The notes beneath the pieces were generated by a model that saw only the letters and a list, made by a program, of their open reading frames with translations, had not been told where the DNA came from and did no database searches. From Theobroma cacao (taxonomy: Eukaryota; Streptophyta; Magnoliopsida; Malvales; Malvaceae), in NCBI RefSeq assembly GCF_000208745.1, contig NC_030857.1:4316714-4380713 (forward strand): DNA of 64,000 nt. Reading direction: 5' to 3'. How positions within the stretch are numbered: the first letter of the stretch is position 1; every line of letters starts with the position of its first letter. Both the position numbers and the translations under genes were made by a program. This document shows positions 1 through 11,056 of this stretch, piece after piece.

Positions 1-1914
1 CAATTTGAGCTTGTCTTTGATAAAGGGCCCCAAGCATGACTGAACAGTCAAGTTTGTGCATATCTGTGTTTGCAGGTTTCATTTCTCTAGGAAACTAACA
101 ATAGGAACATGTAGAAGGCATTAACCACTAATGACATATTAATGCTTTAATGATTAGAGTTTCTATATTGGACTACCATGTGCATTTTTATCCTTGTGTA
201 ACAAGATAATTGACATCTTGTTTTGGGCAAGAAACTATCTGATGTCTAGTGTACTCTAACGTAGGTATAGTGAAGTTATTGGTTGATATATTTCTCTATT
301 TCTTTACTGCACCTGTTGTTATGCAGGGATTAGTAAGTTTTTGTGCTTATCACAGTTATATTTTTAATGGATTTTATAATTTGCAGATCACTATCTTCTA
401 TTCGATTTTCCCGGCCAGGTTGAACTATTTTTTCTTCACTCAAATGCCAAGAATGTTGTCATGAAGCTCATTAAAAAGTTAAATCTTAGGGTATGGTCCT
501 GTCGTTTCTCTTAGTAGCATGTGACCTAAAGGCGACTTCAGCTCATTATTTTGATGTTATGATTGTAGAATCTGAGTTGAGTTATTTATTTTATGCAGTT
601 GACTGCTGTACATTTAGTTGATGCCCACCTCTGCAGTGACCCTGGGAAGTATGTTAGTGCTCTGCTTCTCTCTTTATCTACCATGTTGCATTTGGAGCTT
701 CCACACATCAATGTCTTGTCTAAAATTGACCTAATTGAGAGCTATGGAAAGCTGGGTGAGTTTTAGTGTCAATTATGTTTCAAGCCTCAAAGTGGTTGGA
801 GTCATGGCTAATCATCTTGTCTTGATGTGTTGCAGCTTTCAATCTGGATTTCTACACAGATGTGCAAGATTTATCATATTTGCAGCACCATCTTGATCAG
901 GATCCCCGCTCTGCTAAGTATAGGTTTGTTATGGCAGACTTGTTATTTTTGTATTTTTAACCATGCATGAGACATTAAATTTCCTTTGTTGATAAGTTTA
1001 AATGTTAAGAGGTTTTTGATTACGAGTTTAAACTTCTTTGGTTTTGGATGAAGTCCTTCATGTGTTGATCTGGACTGGGATTCATAAACTTATCCTCAAT
1101 TTTGCATTTTGATGCTTATATTTATAGCATTGAGGAGATAATATTGCATAAAAGTTGGAATTTTCAAAGGCTGACATTGAAATGCGACTATGTGATGTAA
1201 CCCTAATTTCTTGCCATGAAGTCTTGTTTGGTTGACAGTTCATAATCAGGCTAGTTGCTTTTATTATATTCACCCTAAATCTTAGCTTCCTTTTAATTTT
1301 AGAGCTCTTCTTAATCATCTAAATTCTTCTTGCAGAAAACTTACAAAGGAGCTCTGCGACGTAATCGAAGACTTTAGTATTGTCAATTTCACAACCTTAG
1401 ATATTCAGGCATGCCAGTAACTGCAGCTTTCTTGTGTTACATCATTCTTGTTTTCTGTGTTTTATAGTTTTATGTAGATTTTCTGTTAAGCACATTCTCC
1501 TTTCAGGATAAGGAGAGTGTTGGGAATCTTGTGAAGCTTATTGACAGGAGCAATGGATACATATTTGCTGGTATGGATGCCAGTGCAGTTGAATTCAGCA
1601 AGATTGCAGTACGACAAGTTGATTGGGATTATTACAGATATCCTTTTGTCTACATGGATGCTCTTATCCATGTAGCATCAGAAAGTATAGCTAACATGCG
1701 TTGTGAAGTGCTTAAGAGCAATTATGCCATACTGCAGAAATTTCTGGCTTGACTTTACATTTTCCTTGATCTTTGATTATCCTACTCTACCATAGTTTTT
1801 AATGTTTCAATTTATTGATGGTTTCGTAAGTTTCTCTTAACGAATCAGTTCACAGCTGCAGCGGTGCAAGAGAAGTACATGAAGGATGATGAAAATTTTG
1901 ATGATGATGATTGA
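1..1914 (+). CDS. QQT1: GPN-loop GTPase 2 (QQT1-like), 3' part
   Basis: This is the C-terminal part of a GPN-loop GTPase of the GPN2/QQT1 family, small GTPases that help assemble and import RNA polymerase II and, in Arabidopsis, control early embryo divisions. Exons read by eye are 387-490, 599-755, 836-923, 1336-1408 and one from 1507. The G3-like motif DFPGQVE is in the first; [10 protein letters not shown] and the G4-like LSKIDL are in the second. The P-loop and GPN motif must lie before the window, so 1-386 reads as intron. Family text such as NIQDKES and AVQEKY identifies GPN2 rather than GPN1 or GPN3. The intron 1409-1506 begins with GC. The end is unclear: the exon from 1507 stays open to a TGA at 1750-1752, while the family-like tail [12 protein letters not shown] lies in 1856-1914. 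No GT donor in the right phase was found where homologues splice. Confidence 0.88.
1409..1506 (+). other. GC-AG intron in the QQT1-like gene
   Basis: The exon ends ...GATATTCAG, is followed by GCATGC, and the next exon starts after TTTCAG with GATAAGGAG. Joining them gives DIQDKES, the conserved GPN2 sequence. The nearby GT (in CCAGTAACT) would shift the frame into an early TGA, so the GC donor is the coherent choice. GC-AG introns are a minor but normal spliceosomal class. Confidence 0.75.
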
Positions 1915-4188
1915 GAGTGCTTTTTGGTGAGAGAATGGTGTGTGCCTAATTGCCTACGGGTCCGCTAGTTGCTTCCTTGTATATGCGTTCCCAAGTTTGT
2001 TCATGTCTATATGTGCTTTTTATGCATTCAAGCTTGTTAAATCCCTAGTTTATATGGCCTTTGATTTTCTTATTGTAGGTCTTGTGGTCTGACAAAATTA
2101 AGATAGTGGATCAACAGGATATACAGCAATGACAATTACTCTCTTGTTTCTTTTTTGTCCCCTGTTGTTTAAAAATCCCATTTTAAATTTTGCATCATAC
2201 CCCTGTACTTCAATTTTGTATAATCAAAAATATATATATATTTAAAAGAAATGAAGAAGAAAAACTTTACAAGAAGGTGCCCTTTCTAAGGCTATTAAAA
2301 TTAAGAAACTTCAATTAGAGGGAATGGTGGCTCGTGGAGAGCTTGTCTCTCCTGCAATAAACGAATGTTTCTACCATTATCTTCGTTTGATTTCATACCC
2401 TTTTCCCAGTGTTTTAGAAGTTTAAAGGATCTTCCAAACGGGGTGTTTAGACATAGTCAGACTACATATTCGGAGTGATAAAAACCAAAGTCAACAAAAG
2501 TAAGCCCGTACGAGTTTATGTTCGATTTGGATTTTTGCACGTGCATTGCCCAGAATATTCTCTTTACGACGTTTCAAAGCAATGGTTTCGACCATGTGTA
2601 TGATGATAACTACAAGCGTATGGAAACTCGTTTCCCTCAAGAAATTTGGACCTCTTCGTCATGGAAAAATCCAAAGCCATATATTTAAGGAGGAAGTCAT
2701 TGTTTTTGGATAGATATTGGGTTTCATTTCTATTCTTCTCTGGTCTTCCAGCAATTGGAGAAACACCTTGCTTTGCCATTGCGTTAGTAGTTTCACTTTG
2801 CCTTGTAATGAAACAGACATGTCACATGTGTCAGCAACTATGTGTAGGGTATAACAAATTGGAACCTCCAGTGCATGTTAGGGATAAGCTAGGGTTTTGT
2901 CTCTGGGCTTTATCAATTATTTTTCAAATTTATTATGCATTTCCCTAAGTATGATACAAAATTTTTTTTTCTAATTGTATGATAAATTTGAAGAAATGTT
3001 GTCTAGTCAACCCCGCTTAAGGAACCATCAATTCATCAAAAATTTTGTTCTTGTTTTGACTCTTCTTTCAAGGGCTCCTCCTTCAGATATTTTCCCCCTG
3101 AATTTGCTGAAATCCTTAGCGATTGAAGGATAAATATAGCACGTGTTTTCCTCCTTTGTACTCATACAAATCAAACACAGGAAAATTAACAAATGACATA
3201 AGAATAAGCCGAGAATATGTTTATTTACTTCTGAAAAGGGAGAGGAGCCTCCAGATAAACAATGGAATGTGACTTTCATGGTTAAGGTTTTAAACATGTT
3301 GAAAGTTTTGGTTTGATCGACAAGCTCTGCATAGGTGAGGCGGAATTCAAACGAGAACCTTAAACTCCGGGTATAATGCTATATATTTTATATAATAAAA
3401 TAGAATAAGTAAGATTTAAAGTGATATTCTCCTTAATTATTCTTGTTTCCAACTTGAGGATTATTAAACAATCCAAGAAGAATAAAGATCACTTAAATGA
3501 AACCAGGTAATTGTCTGAAAAACTAGCAGTCTAAGATTTACTGAGAATAGCAAATCTACAGATGCAGATCATGTGAAGGACAGCTGAATCCAGATGCCAG
3601 CCGGATGATTCCCATGTCCACATTTTCACCTAGCCAACTAATCCACATCGTTTTCAACTGTCAACTAATTCTTGGGTGTTTCATCTAGAAAGTATTTACC
3701 TAATAATTACAGTATAAATGATTATAATAACTCCACCATTATTGCATCATTCTTTTGATTGTAAGTCAATATTAATCCAATACCATTTCAAGCCCTCAGC
3801 TCCAAGCAATAGTTATGTTTAAAAAGTTAGCCCTTTATAGATTATTCAATACGGCAAACTTTTTCTACACATTCATTCATAGTCTAGAAAGAATAAACTT
3901 GTCATAGAGCAGCATACTTACCCCCTCTCCAAGACTACAATTATTATTTTCATCATTCCCTGGGAAAAGTCAAACGATATCGAAATCCATGAGGAAACTT
4001 CTATTACTCGGAGGGATTTCTTTGTTTTGTTTTTTCAAATCATTAAATTTGACTAAGTTGGTTTGGATCTAGACTTGTCACAAGACTCTTTTTATTAAGT
4101 CCTGTGGCTCTCCCTTCCCTATGTCTCAATCGAAAACAAACCAAACCCAAAGTCTTGAACCAGAACTTCCCCCATAACCCACCTTCAG
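1915..4188. other. 3' flank of QQT1 and intergenic DNA
   Basis: After the QQT1 stop come a probable 3' UTR and AT-rich intergenic DNA. Open frames of 71-100 codons here (for example 2646-2948 on + and 3028-3297 on -) have no recognisable family and lack coding character. A short TA-rich run is near 2228. Nothing else is supportable. Confidence 0.6.
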
Positions 4189-4986
4189 ATGTTTCAGCCT
4201 TTTATCTGCGGCGGCACTGTCAATCATCAAGAAGAAGATGATGATGATCAGTTTTGGAGCAGCCCGAATTCTACACCAAGAAAATCAAGAAGAAACGGTT
4301 TTTGTAAGAACAATCACAAGGATAACAAGAACCCTTACTCGAACCGTGGCCTTGACAAGTTTTCTGCACTCTTAGCTGAACTTGAAGAGAAGAGGCAAAA
4401 GATCTACTCACAGACAGGTTCACAAGACATATCGTTTGTTCGATTTACGTACAAGAACTCGGCAGATTGTGTCCCGATTGTGGTAAAGCTCAAGGACAAA
4501 AGAGAAGAAGAGAAAATAATGAAACCTGTTGATGCCAAGGGTCAGCCTGGAACGAATATGGACTCAGAAGTCTTGGATAAGCATCCAATCGAAACCTTAG
4601 ATGAAGGGAAAGAAGTAATCAAGAAGATATCAAGATTGCAAGCGGTTAGTGAAAAGACTGAGAAGAAGAAGAAGAATAAAAAGAGCTCTTCATGGAATAT
4701 GGAGTTGCAAAAGTGGAGACGGCCTTCTTATTATTTACCAGCATTTGTAGTCTTGATTTTGTTGCTGTTGGTGTTTTTCGGAAGATCAGTTACAATATTA
4801 TTTACTTGTATTGGGTGGTACATAGTTCCTACAATTCAAGGAGAGAGTTCCAGCAATGTTAGAAGATCATTGAAGAAGAAAGGTTATGGCACAAAGTCGA
4901 GTGCAAACAAGTTGGTAAGTGAAGGATTTTCTCCTCCAAAGAGTAACAAATCATCTCCGGTACGTGATCACCATCGGAAAAGCTGA
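4189..4986 (+). CDS. ZCF37: ZCF37-like membrane-anchored protein
   Basis: Single-exon gene for 265 residues, matching the plant ZCF37 family (Arabidopsis At1g59590 type), whose function is poorly known. The family signature is at the start: MFQPFICGG, an acidic stretch, SSPNSTPRKSRR, then NPYSNRGLDKFSALLAELEEKRQKIYSQ at about residues 48-76. The middle is lysine- and glutamate-rich. A strongly hydrophobic segment at about 181-203 (AFVVLILLLLVFFG) followed by CIGWYIVPTI suggests one membrane span. The basic, serine-rich tail ends at TGA 4984-4986. The start is the first ATG and coincides with the family N terminus. Family membership is well supported; biochemical role is unknown. Confidence 0.85.
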   Translation: MFQPFICGGTVNHQEEDDDDQFWSSPNSTPRKSRRNGFCKNNHKDNKNPYSNRGLDKFSALLAELEEKRQKIYSQTGSQDISFVRFTYKNSADCVPIVVKLKDKREEEKIMKPVDAKGQPGTNMDSEVLDKHPIETLDEGKEVIKKISRLQAVSEKTEKKKKNKKSSSWNMELQKWRRPSYYLPAFVVLILLLLVFFGRSVTILFTCIGWYIVPTIQGESSSNVRRSLKKKGYGTKSSANKLVSEGFSPPKSNKSSPVRDHHRKS

Positions 4987-6073
4987 TCAAGAAGATTATC
5001 TGATCTTCTTCTTCTTCTTCTTGCTTTTTAATTCTTTTGATTTTTCTTTTTGATCTTGTGTCATTAAATGTAAATTCCATTTCTTGTTGTTGTGTTTCGG
5101 GGTTGGCTTGAAGAATTCAGAATTCAATCGGTCTTGGACCTGTTCTACAGTGTAAATTCTTGTTTATAAAGTTGAACTAGTATTAGAGAGAAATTCTAAT
5201 TCAGGTTGCTTGATGAAAATTTCTTGGACATGAAACTTTGATTATGGGAAATTCCAAATGTTGATTTTGAATATTTTAAAGTCAAATATCTTGTGAATGG
5301 TGCGGAGCATCTTCATGTGATTCTTGCTTTGATCTAGATAGATAACAACCAATCGATATAACTTGCTTTAATATTTTAGATATAAAGACTTACACGTGGA
5401 GCTGCCGGCCCATTTATAAATTTATGGGTTATCGGATTTGAGCAGTTGAAACTTGAATAAGTTCTACCAAAATCCACCCCAAAGTCAAATCAGCTCTAGC
5501 TTAAATTCACCCAAGGGTTTCAAAGTCCAAGCCCAAATCCACCCAAAGTCAGAAAACCTTTAATACATACAATCAGTTCTAACCCAAGCCACGGATATCC
5601 AAATCTTTAGTGTTTAACCCAAAACCTTAGAACTCTTTTTCTAGTACGATAACTTAAGATTTAGTGCAAATAAGAATAATAACAAAAACAAATTCCGAAA
5701 AGGTTAAACAAAAGAACCCATTCAGTCTCAATTTTGGGGCAGTAAATCCATAAATGCTTTGTCCATGACATGCCGTTCAGTACATTTATGAGGCCGTAAT
5801 GATGGTTAAAGCATCAAATTACCAATTGTCTGTACAAGATGTGCTGAACTCTAGCATCATCTCAAAAAGAACAAAAAAAAAAAAAAAGAATAAGGAGAGG
5901 TAAGGAGGGCGGAGCCATGCACAAGCTTCCCACATTGCATCACTTCATGGGAATATAAACATAAATCTTTAAGGATATCAAAATGTAAACGCAAAAATCC
6001 ATCCATCATTTAGGAGCAATTCTGTCCTCGTAGATCAATCTACATAAATCTTTTAAAACGTGCAGCCGTATCT
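4987..6073. other. Region between ZCF37 and AKAP17A-like stop codons
   Basis: Convergent 3' flanks. It starts with a TCT-rich 3' UTR of ZCF37 and contains a proline/lysine-codon-like low-complexity stretch near 5470-5560 and an A-rich run at 5871-5887. No supportable gene. The part below 6073 is probably the 3' UTR of the AKAP17A-like gene. Confidence 0.55.
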
Positions 6074-8298
6074 CTATTCCTGCATTCAAAGGAGAAAAGA
6101 GGATCACAATCTACATAAACGAATAACTGCTACAGATGGAGTCAACCAACTTAACAACCAGTATTGATGAGAGATAGAAGATTTGAAAAAAAATATATAA
6201 GAAAACCTATTTAACCCCAAATTTATTATTGGTTAAAATGACTACTGACCTTAAACCTCTTTCTGCGTGTATCATTGGTAGTGAACTGAGATATATGAGG
6301 TTCACGTCTGGGAGCTTCAGTTTTGTATCTTACTGCTGCAGGTTCCTGCATCCGGCTGCTCCTCTCTTGATTTTGACTTCTTGAGTTCCGGAAAAAGCCA
6401 TCCTTGTCCCATTTTACCTCATAATCAGCACTTAATCGAGATCCTTGCTGATCAATAGTGAAACAGATTGGATATCAGCAACTACTGATTATAGTTGTTA
6501 AATAATAAAAATTTTTAATACAATTGAAACTTCACCCCAATCTAAAGCATTTAGATTTAGCCATGCTACTGAATAACTCAAAAAAAGTATCATCTTTGAT
6601 ATCACATTTGACAACACCAAAATGATGAGCACAGTCAAGTATCAACCATGCAATACTTGCTTTTTCCCATTTCAGACTTTAAACACTGATAAGCTCTTGT
6701 GTGGAAACAAAAGGACTAGTGGTGGTGTGCCATTGAATCCACAGCATAGACACAACTAAAGCCATGGTTTGCAAGGCTCAGGAGCAAAATACTCCCAAGG
6801 TATAATCATAAAAGGGAAATCAAGGACTGAACTCATACCTTTTGTAATGAGCGACCACATAGCACCTTAAGTGCATTATAGAAATCCCGGTATTTCTCAA
6901 ACTGAACCACGATCTTACAGTGAAGACCTGAAACTATGTCTAAGTCATCCTCATCTGTCCCCTTACTGAAATCATCGTCCTCAGCAACATTAAGATTCCT
7001 ATTGAGGGTTAAAGGAGCAACAGCAAGAATAATGTAAAATCAGGTTTAATATTCATATAGTAGCATTAACAAGAACAAACATAATATATTCTACATGTAG
7101 CAATAAGTGCATGGTACGATACTGGAGCCATATGAAAAAAGTATTACAATAAAGGAACATGGTATTAGTCTATCACAAATTCATATTGTATTTATCAGTC
7201 TTCATATGTAAGAGAAATGTTATAAGCATCTAATGCCAATGACTCTCCTAAATACAAAATAGAGTAAAAAAATAAATGACCACAATGACAACAATAAGCA
7301 ATGAAATCCAAACATCAATGACTCTCCTGATATCATGTACATGTATTCTGATACTTTTCATCTAGCTCATGCGATTAACTATGGTGGCAGTAAGTTTCAA
7401 ACTTTCGCATCCTTCGAAAAACATCAGGAAAACTACATTTATTCATTGGCACCATAGAGTTTCCACACATTCAACAACTAAGGCTTCACATAATTACTAG
7501 AATTCAATAAACTGCAAAACAAACAAAGCAACTAAAGAAAAAGAAAAAAAAAAAAAAGGATTTACCTTATCTTCCCAAATGCTGAAAAAATAGTATGCGT
7601 CACCAACATCGACGGCTTGGATGAAACTCTTGGCTCCGCGAACCACCGCGATGGAACCCCTCTCAACACAATTGTATCAGGTTCTTGCCTTCCTCCCTTC
7701 GAATAACCTACAAATCAAAATTCAACTTAAAAAAAAAAAAGTTAAAAGTCTTAAACTAAAAAGCTTGCTACAAACCTCGATTTCCAAAAGCATATAACTC
7801 CTCCCAGTCTTTCCTCATTCTATCAAAGTCATCCGAAGCTGGAATTTCAACACTAAGATTATACTTAACTCCTTCAAGATTAAGCTCAATCCCGTCCATG
7901 TTCTCCGCTACATACCTTCTCCAATCCAAAAACTTCTTTTCCAATTCCTTCACATCCTCTTCTTCCTTTTCACTCTCTTCACCCTTCTTCCTACTATTCA
8001 AAAACCCGAGGTCACGAATGAAGAGCGCGCCGTGGGCGACCGGCTCGTCGCGCTTCCGCTTCTTGAGGTCTTTGAGCCGTCTGATTTGGAGGTCTTCTTC
8101 GGGGACGGTGACGGAGACCGAGAGTGAGGTCTTGAGAAAATCTATTAGGGCTCGCTTTAGCTGCCATTCGTCAATGGGCTTCGAAATGGAAGGGAGGGAA
8201 GGATGGATTGTGAGATTGAGTTTCACGCGCGGAGCAAGTGACAGACCGTTCTCGATTTCTAGGGTTTCCGTTGGCGGCAGTGTCTCTAACGGTCGCAT
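6074..8298 (-). CDS. AKAP17A-like RRM protein
   Basis: Five coding exons on the minus strand: 7776-8298, 7566-7707, 6839-6998, 6250-6447 and 6074-6079, giving 342 residues. It resembles the N-terminal half of human AKAP17A (XE7/SFRS17A), a splicing-speckle protein that anchors protein kinase A. Diagnostic text: WQLKRALIDFLKTS early, then DFDRMRKDWEELY, PDTIVLRGVPSRWF and a half-RRM VTHTIFSAFGKIRNLNV across exons 2-3, followed by FEKYRDFYNALKVL. The C terminus is basic (RRKRFKE). All junctions are GT-AG and phases agree. The last exon adds one codon and a TAG. After the stop, another frame still reads RLHVLKDLC, so the end may be annotated differently. The long ARS-rich tail of the animal protein is absent. 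It is divergent to the SVIP-like gene. Parts of its introns and exons 3-4 are copied at 23.2-24.2 kb and 30.4 kb. Confidence 0.85.
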
Positions 8299-8649
8299 TT
8301 TTACCGTTTCTTATAATCTTCCAAGTTTCGAACTTCGTCTGAAAATCCTTTTTGTTAGGGTTTGAAGGGGAAAATATCAGCTAAAACGATGACGTCCAAA
8401 GGCTTTGTTTCGAGGAAAGAAGAAGGAAACAGACAGTTTAAGAAAATACTAACCAAATTCCACCGAATAACGGCAAGGCTCATGTAAAAAGACCGCGGAG
8501 TCCTCTATTATGACGTGGCAATTTTCCATTGGCAAAGAGTGGAGCTTAAGAAGTACTTGGGACCGCAATTTATAAAGTAACGGGCAACCTGAAGTCAAAA
8601 CTCGAAGGAGAGAGAAAAGGGAAGAGAGGGATAGGGTAGAGAAAAAACT
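8299..8649. promoter_or_regulatory. Bidirectional promoter, AKAP17A-like / SVIP-like
   Basis: Only 351 bp separate the two divergent start codons, so both 5' UTRs and core promoters must fit here. The SVIP side has a purine-rich leader (GGAGAGAGAAAAGGGAAGAGAGG) just before its ATG. A TGACGTGGCA element lies at 8511-8520. Confidence 0.75.
8511..8520 (+). promoter_or_regulatory. UPRE-like bZIP site TGACGTGGCA
   Basis: The core TGACGTGG matches the consensus bound by XBP1/ATF6-type bZIP factors, and by plant bZIP60, bZIP28 and bZIP17, in ER-stress promoters. It also fits general ACGT-core bZIPs. It sits about 130 bp before the SVIP-like ATG. Binding is inference. Confidence 0.4.
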
Positions 8650-9759
8650 ATGGGGTGCTTCCCTTGCTTCGGCGGAGGAAACAAAGAAGAGCGAAAGGAG
8701 CAAGACCGATTGGCCTCTGCCGAAGCTCGTGCCAAAGCCGCCGAGGCTGCTCAGAAAAGGTATTTAATCCCCTTTTCAATTTCTCAGCCAATCCTTTCGT
8801 TTACAATTCACCTTTTCTTTTCTTTACATATTCGGTTGCTTCTGTTAGTATTTTGGCGTATCAGCAATTTAGCTTAATATTAGCATATGAAAAATATGGG
8901 TTTCTAACAGTTTATTTTCCTTAAACTCTTCACAAGTTTCTGTTTCTAGGCTTTGCAATCTAAGATTGATCCTTTTGTTGTCGAAATTTGCTTGGTTTTT
9001 TAATTTTTGATCAGAACAGTGAAATTCCCCGCAGAAAATTTAGGGCTTGCAATTATGTTTTGGAGGAATGAAAGTTAGTTTTAATCCTTATTGAAATTGT
9101 GATATGAATATCTAGCAGCAAAGTAATTTCATCTAATTTTATGCTCTGTAATTTGTGTGGGAAGCTTGTGTAGTTGTGAAAGAACCTGGATTAATCCTCT
9201 GGTTTGATCATTGATGTCAAAGAGAGAGAAGCAAGATAAGAGTATTTGGAGGCTTTGTGATGGTTTATTTATGGCATCTTTTTTAACATTTCAATTATTG
9301 ATCAAAATTTCAGGCAAGAGCTGTTTGAACAGTCAGCTGCAGGAAGGGCTGCGCGTGCACAGATACAAGCGGCTGCAAAGCAATCTGAAAATTCTAATAA
9401 AGGCGAACCTGTTTTAAAGGTTCTTAACTAATATGCTCATGTAGTTTCAACTAGGATGGTTTTAATTCTAGTAGGGTTTTGGTTTTTGTTAAAAACAAAT
9501 CTGCTTGCCTTTGCCTAATAAAGGGGGGAGGGAGGGTGGATGGGGAAGATTGGGAAGATTGGGAGTTTCACTCCATCTTATTGAGGCATGATCTTTCCTC
9601 TTGGATACCCTTGTCCTACAATCTCATGCAATGCTGCCCCTAGCACTCTGATAGTAGTTTCATTCTCTTAGGGATAATTTCCATGCCTTTTACAGTTCAG
9701 TAACGATATACAAATTTAACCTTTTTGTTGGTGATTTGTTGCAGTGGCAGGTGGGTTGA
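8650..9759 (+). CDS. SVIP-like small p97/VCP-interacting protein
   Basis: Three exons, 8650-8759, 9314-9419 and 9745-9759, encode 76 residues. It begins MGCFPCFGGG: Gly2 with Cys3 and Cys6 is a typical myristoylation/palmitoylation context, as in animal SVIP. The alanine/arginine-rich helix RLASAEARAKAAEAAQKRQE (about 20-39) resembles the VCP-interacting motif. The end KGEPVLKWQVG parallels the LRW-type end of animal SVIP. SVIP recruits p97/VCP to membranes and modulates ER-associated degradation. The final exon carries only four codons and the stop, so it is easily missed. The conserved WQ-G tail and GT-AG junctions support it. Reading on past exon 1 without splicing gives unrelated hydrophobic sequence. 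Confidence 0.85.
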
Positions 9760-11056
9760 AGTCTTGCTTAGTCTCTGTTCAGCCAAAACTGATCATGTAT
9801 AAATTGGTAAATCTTTCTACTTACTTGTTTTTAATTAACCATTTTGTTGTGAGATTTGCCATCAATGTTTTAGCATTTCTTAAATCAGTTGGTTTTCTTG
9901 CATATGTATATCATGATTTCCACTTTGGTAATATTATGCATATCACCATCAAGAATTTAGTACATTAGAATGGATTTTCTATCATGTGATCATGGCATCT
10001 TAAACTCATGTTTTCTGATGTATAATATTACATCAGATACCATTTGTAGCTTTATGCAGGAGAGTTTGAGACAATTTCAACTGTCATGCAGGAATCAAGT
10101 TTACTTAATTCTGCACTTTGCAAACTAATTATTTTCTGTCATGCAGGAATAAAATCAGATTCAACTGTAGTTCCCACATAGCTGGTTCCTCTTGTTCTGA
10201 AACAAGTGATGTACTACAAATGCAACGATAATCAAATTCTTTTTTTTTTCTTTCGAGTGTAATGTATGAGAAATCCAAGATGAAGTGGAAACTGTGGTCT
10301 GATGTTTTTCTTTTTTCTGTACAGCCTCAGCCTGGACAATTCATAGTTTCTTGATTTCCTGTACAAACCCCCCACCCCTCTCCTCTCTAATTTCTCTGCA
10401 GGTAGCTTTTTATATGCCTAGTTTTTCTGATTTCATGTCTGTTATTAATATAGTAGAAAAAGCGTGCATGTTGGTTAAATAATGCAGTCAAATTTGGGTG
10501 CTGGGATTTCTAAATTAAATCTTCTGCTATTCAATTTTTGTAAGACAAATCAAAATTGACACTAAATTTAATCACCTTATAGGAACTCAAAATTCAAACC
10601 ACAAAGGCAAGAGTAATATTACAATCTATGCTGATTGAAACAACACCCTTTGCCTGTGACTGTTAAGCTTCGAACTGCATAAAATTATAACAATTACTGT
10701 GGAAAAAGAATTTGTAGCTGATTATCTCTCCATTGCTCCTCTAAAAAAATAAAATAAAATAACAGCTTGCGGCCAGGTAGTCAGCTTCTTATGAATTAAA
10801 ATAGTATTGGAGGAAAACCTGTGACTTAAAGTAAGAATTTTGATATAAACAGGAAAAAAAAAACGAAGCTACAAAGTAGGAGCTTGCTGTACATATTAGT
10901 GGGACATCATTGCTGAACAACGGTGAGTAGAAGCAGCAAAATTGACTTTCATAATTCAACGCGAACCAGCTGAAAAACGCTGACCTTTCAATAGATGAAT
11001 GGATAAACCATATTCTAGAAATTGCCTGCTAAGTCCTGACTAATCAAATTCCACCA
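9760..11056. other. Convergent 3' flanks, SVIP-like and NPGR1
   Basis: AT-rich DNA between two convergent stop codons. The first part is probably SVIP-like 3' UTR; the last few hundred bases probably NPGR1 3' UTR. Open frames such as 9744-9968 overlap the SVIP exon in another frame and are not coding. No other element seen. Confidence 0.55.
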
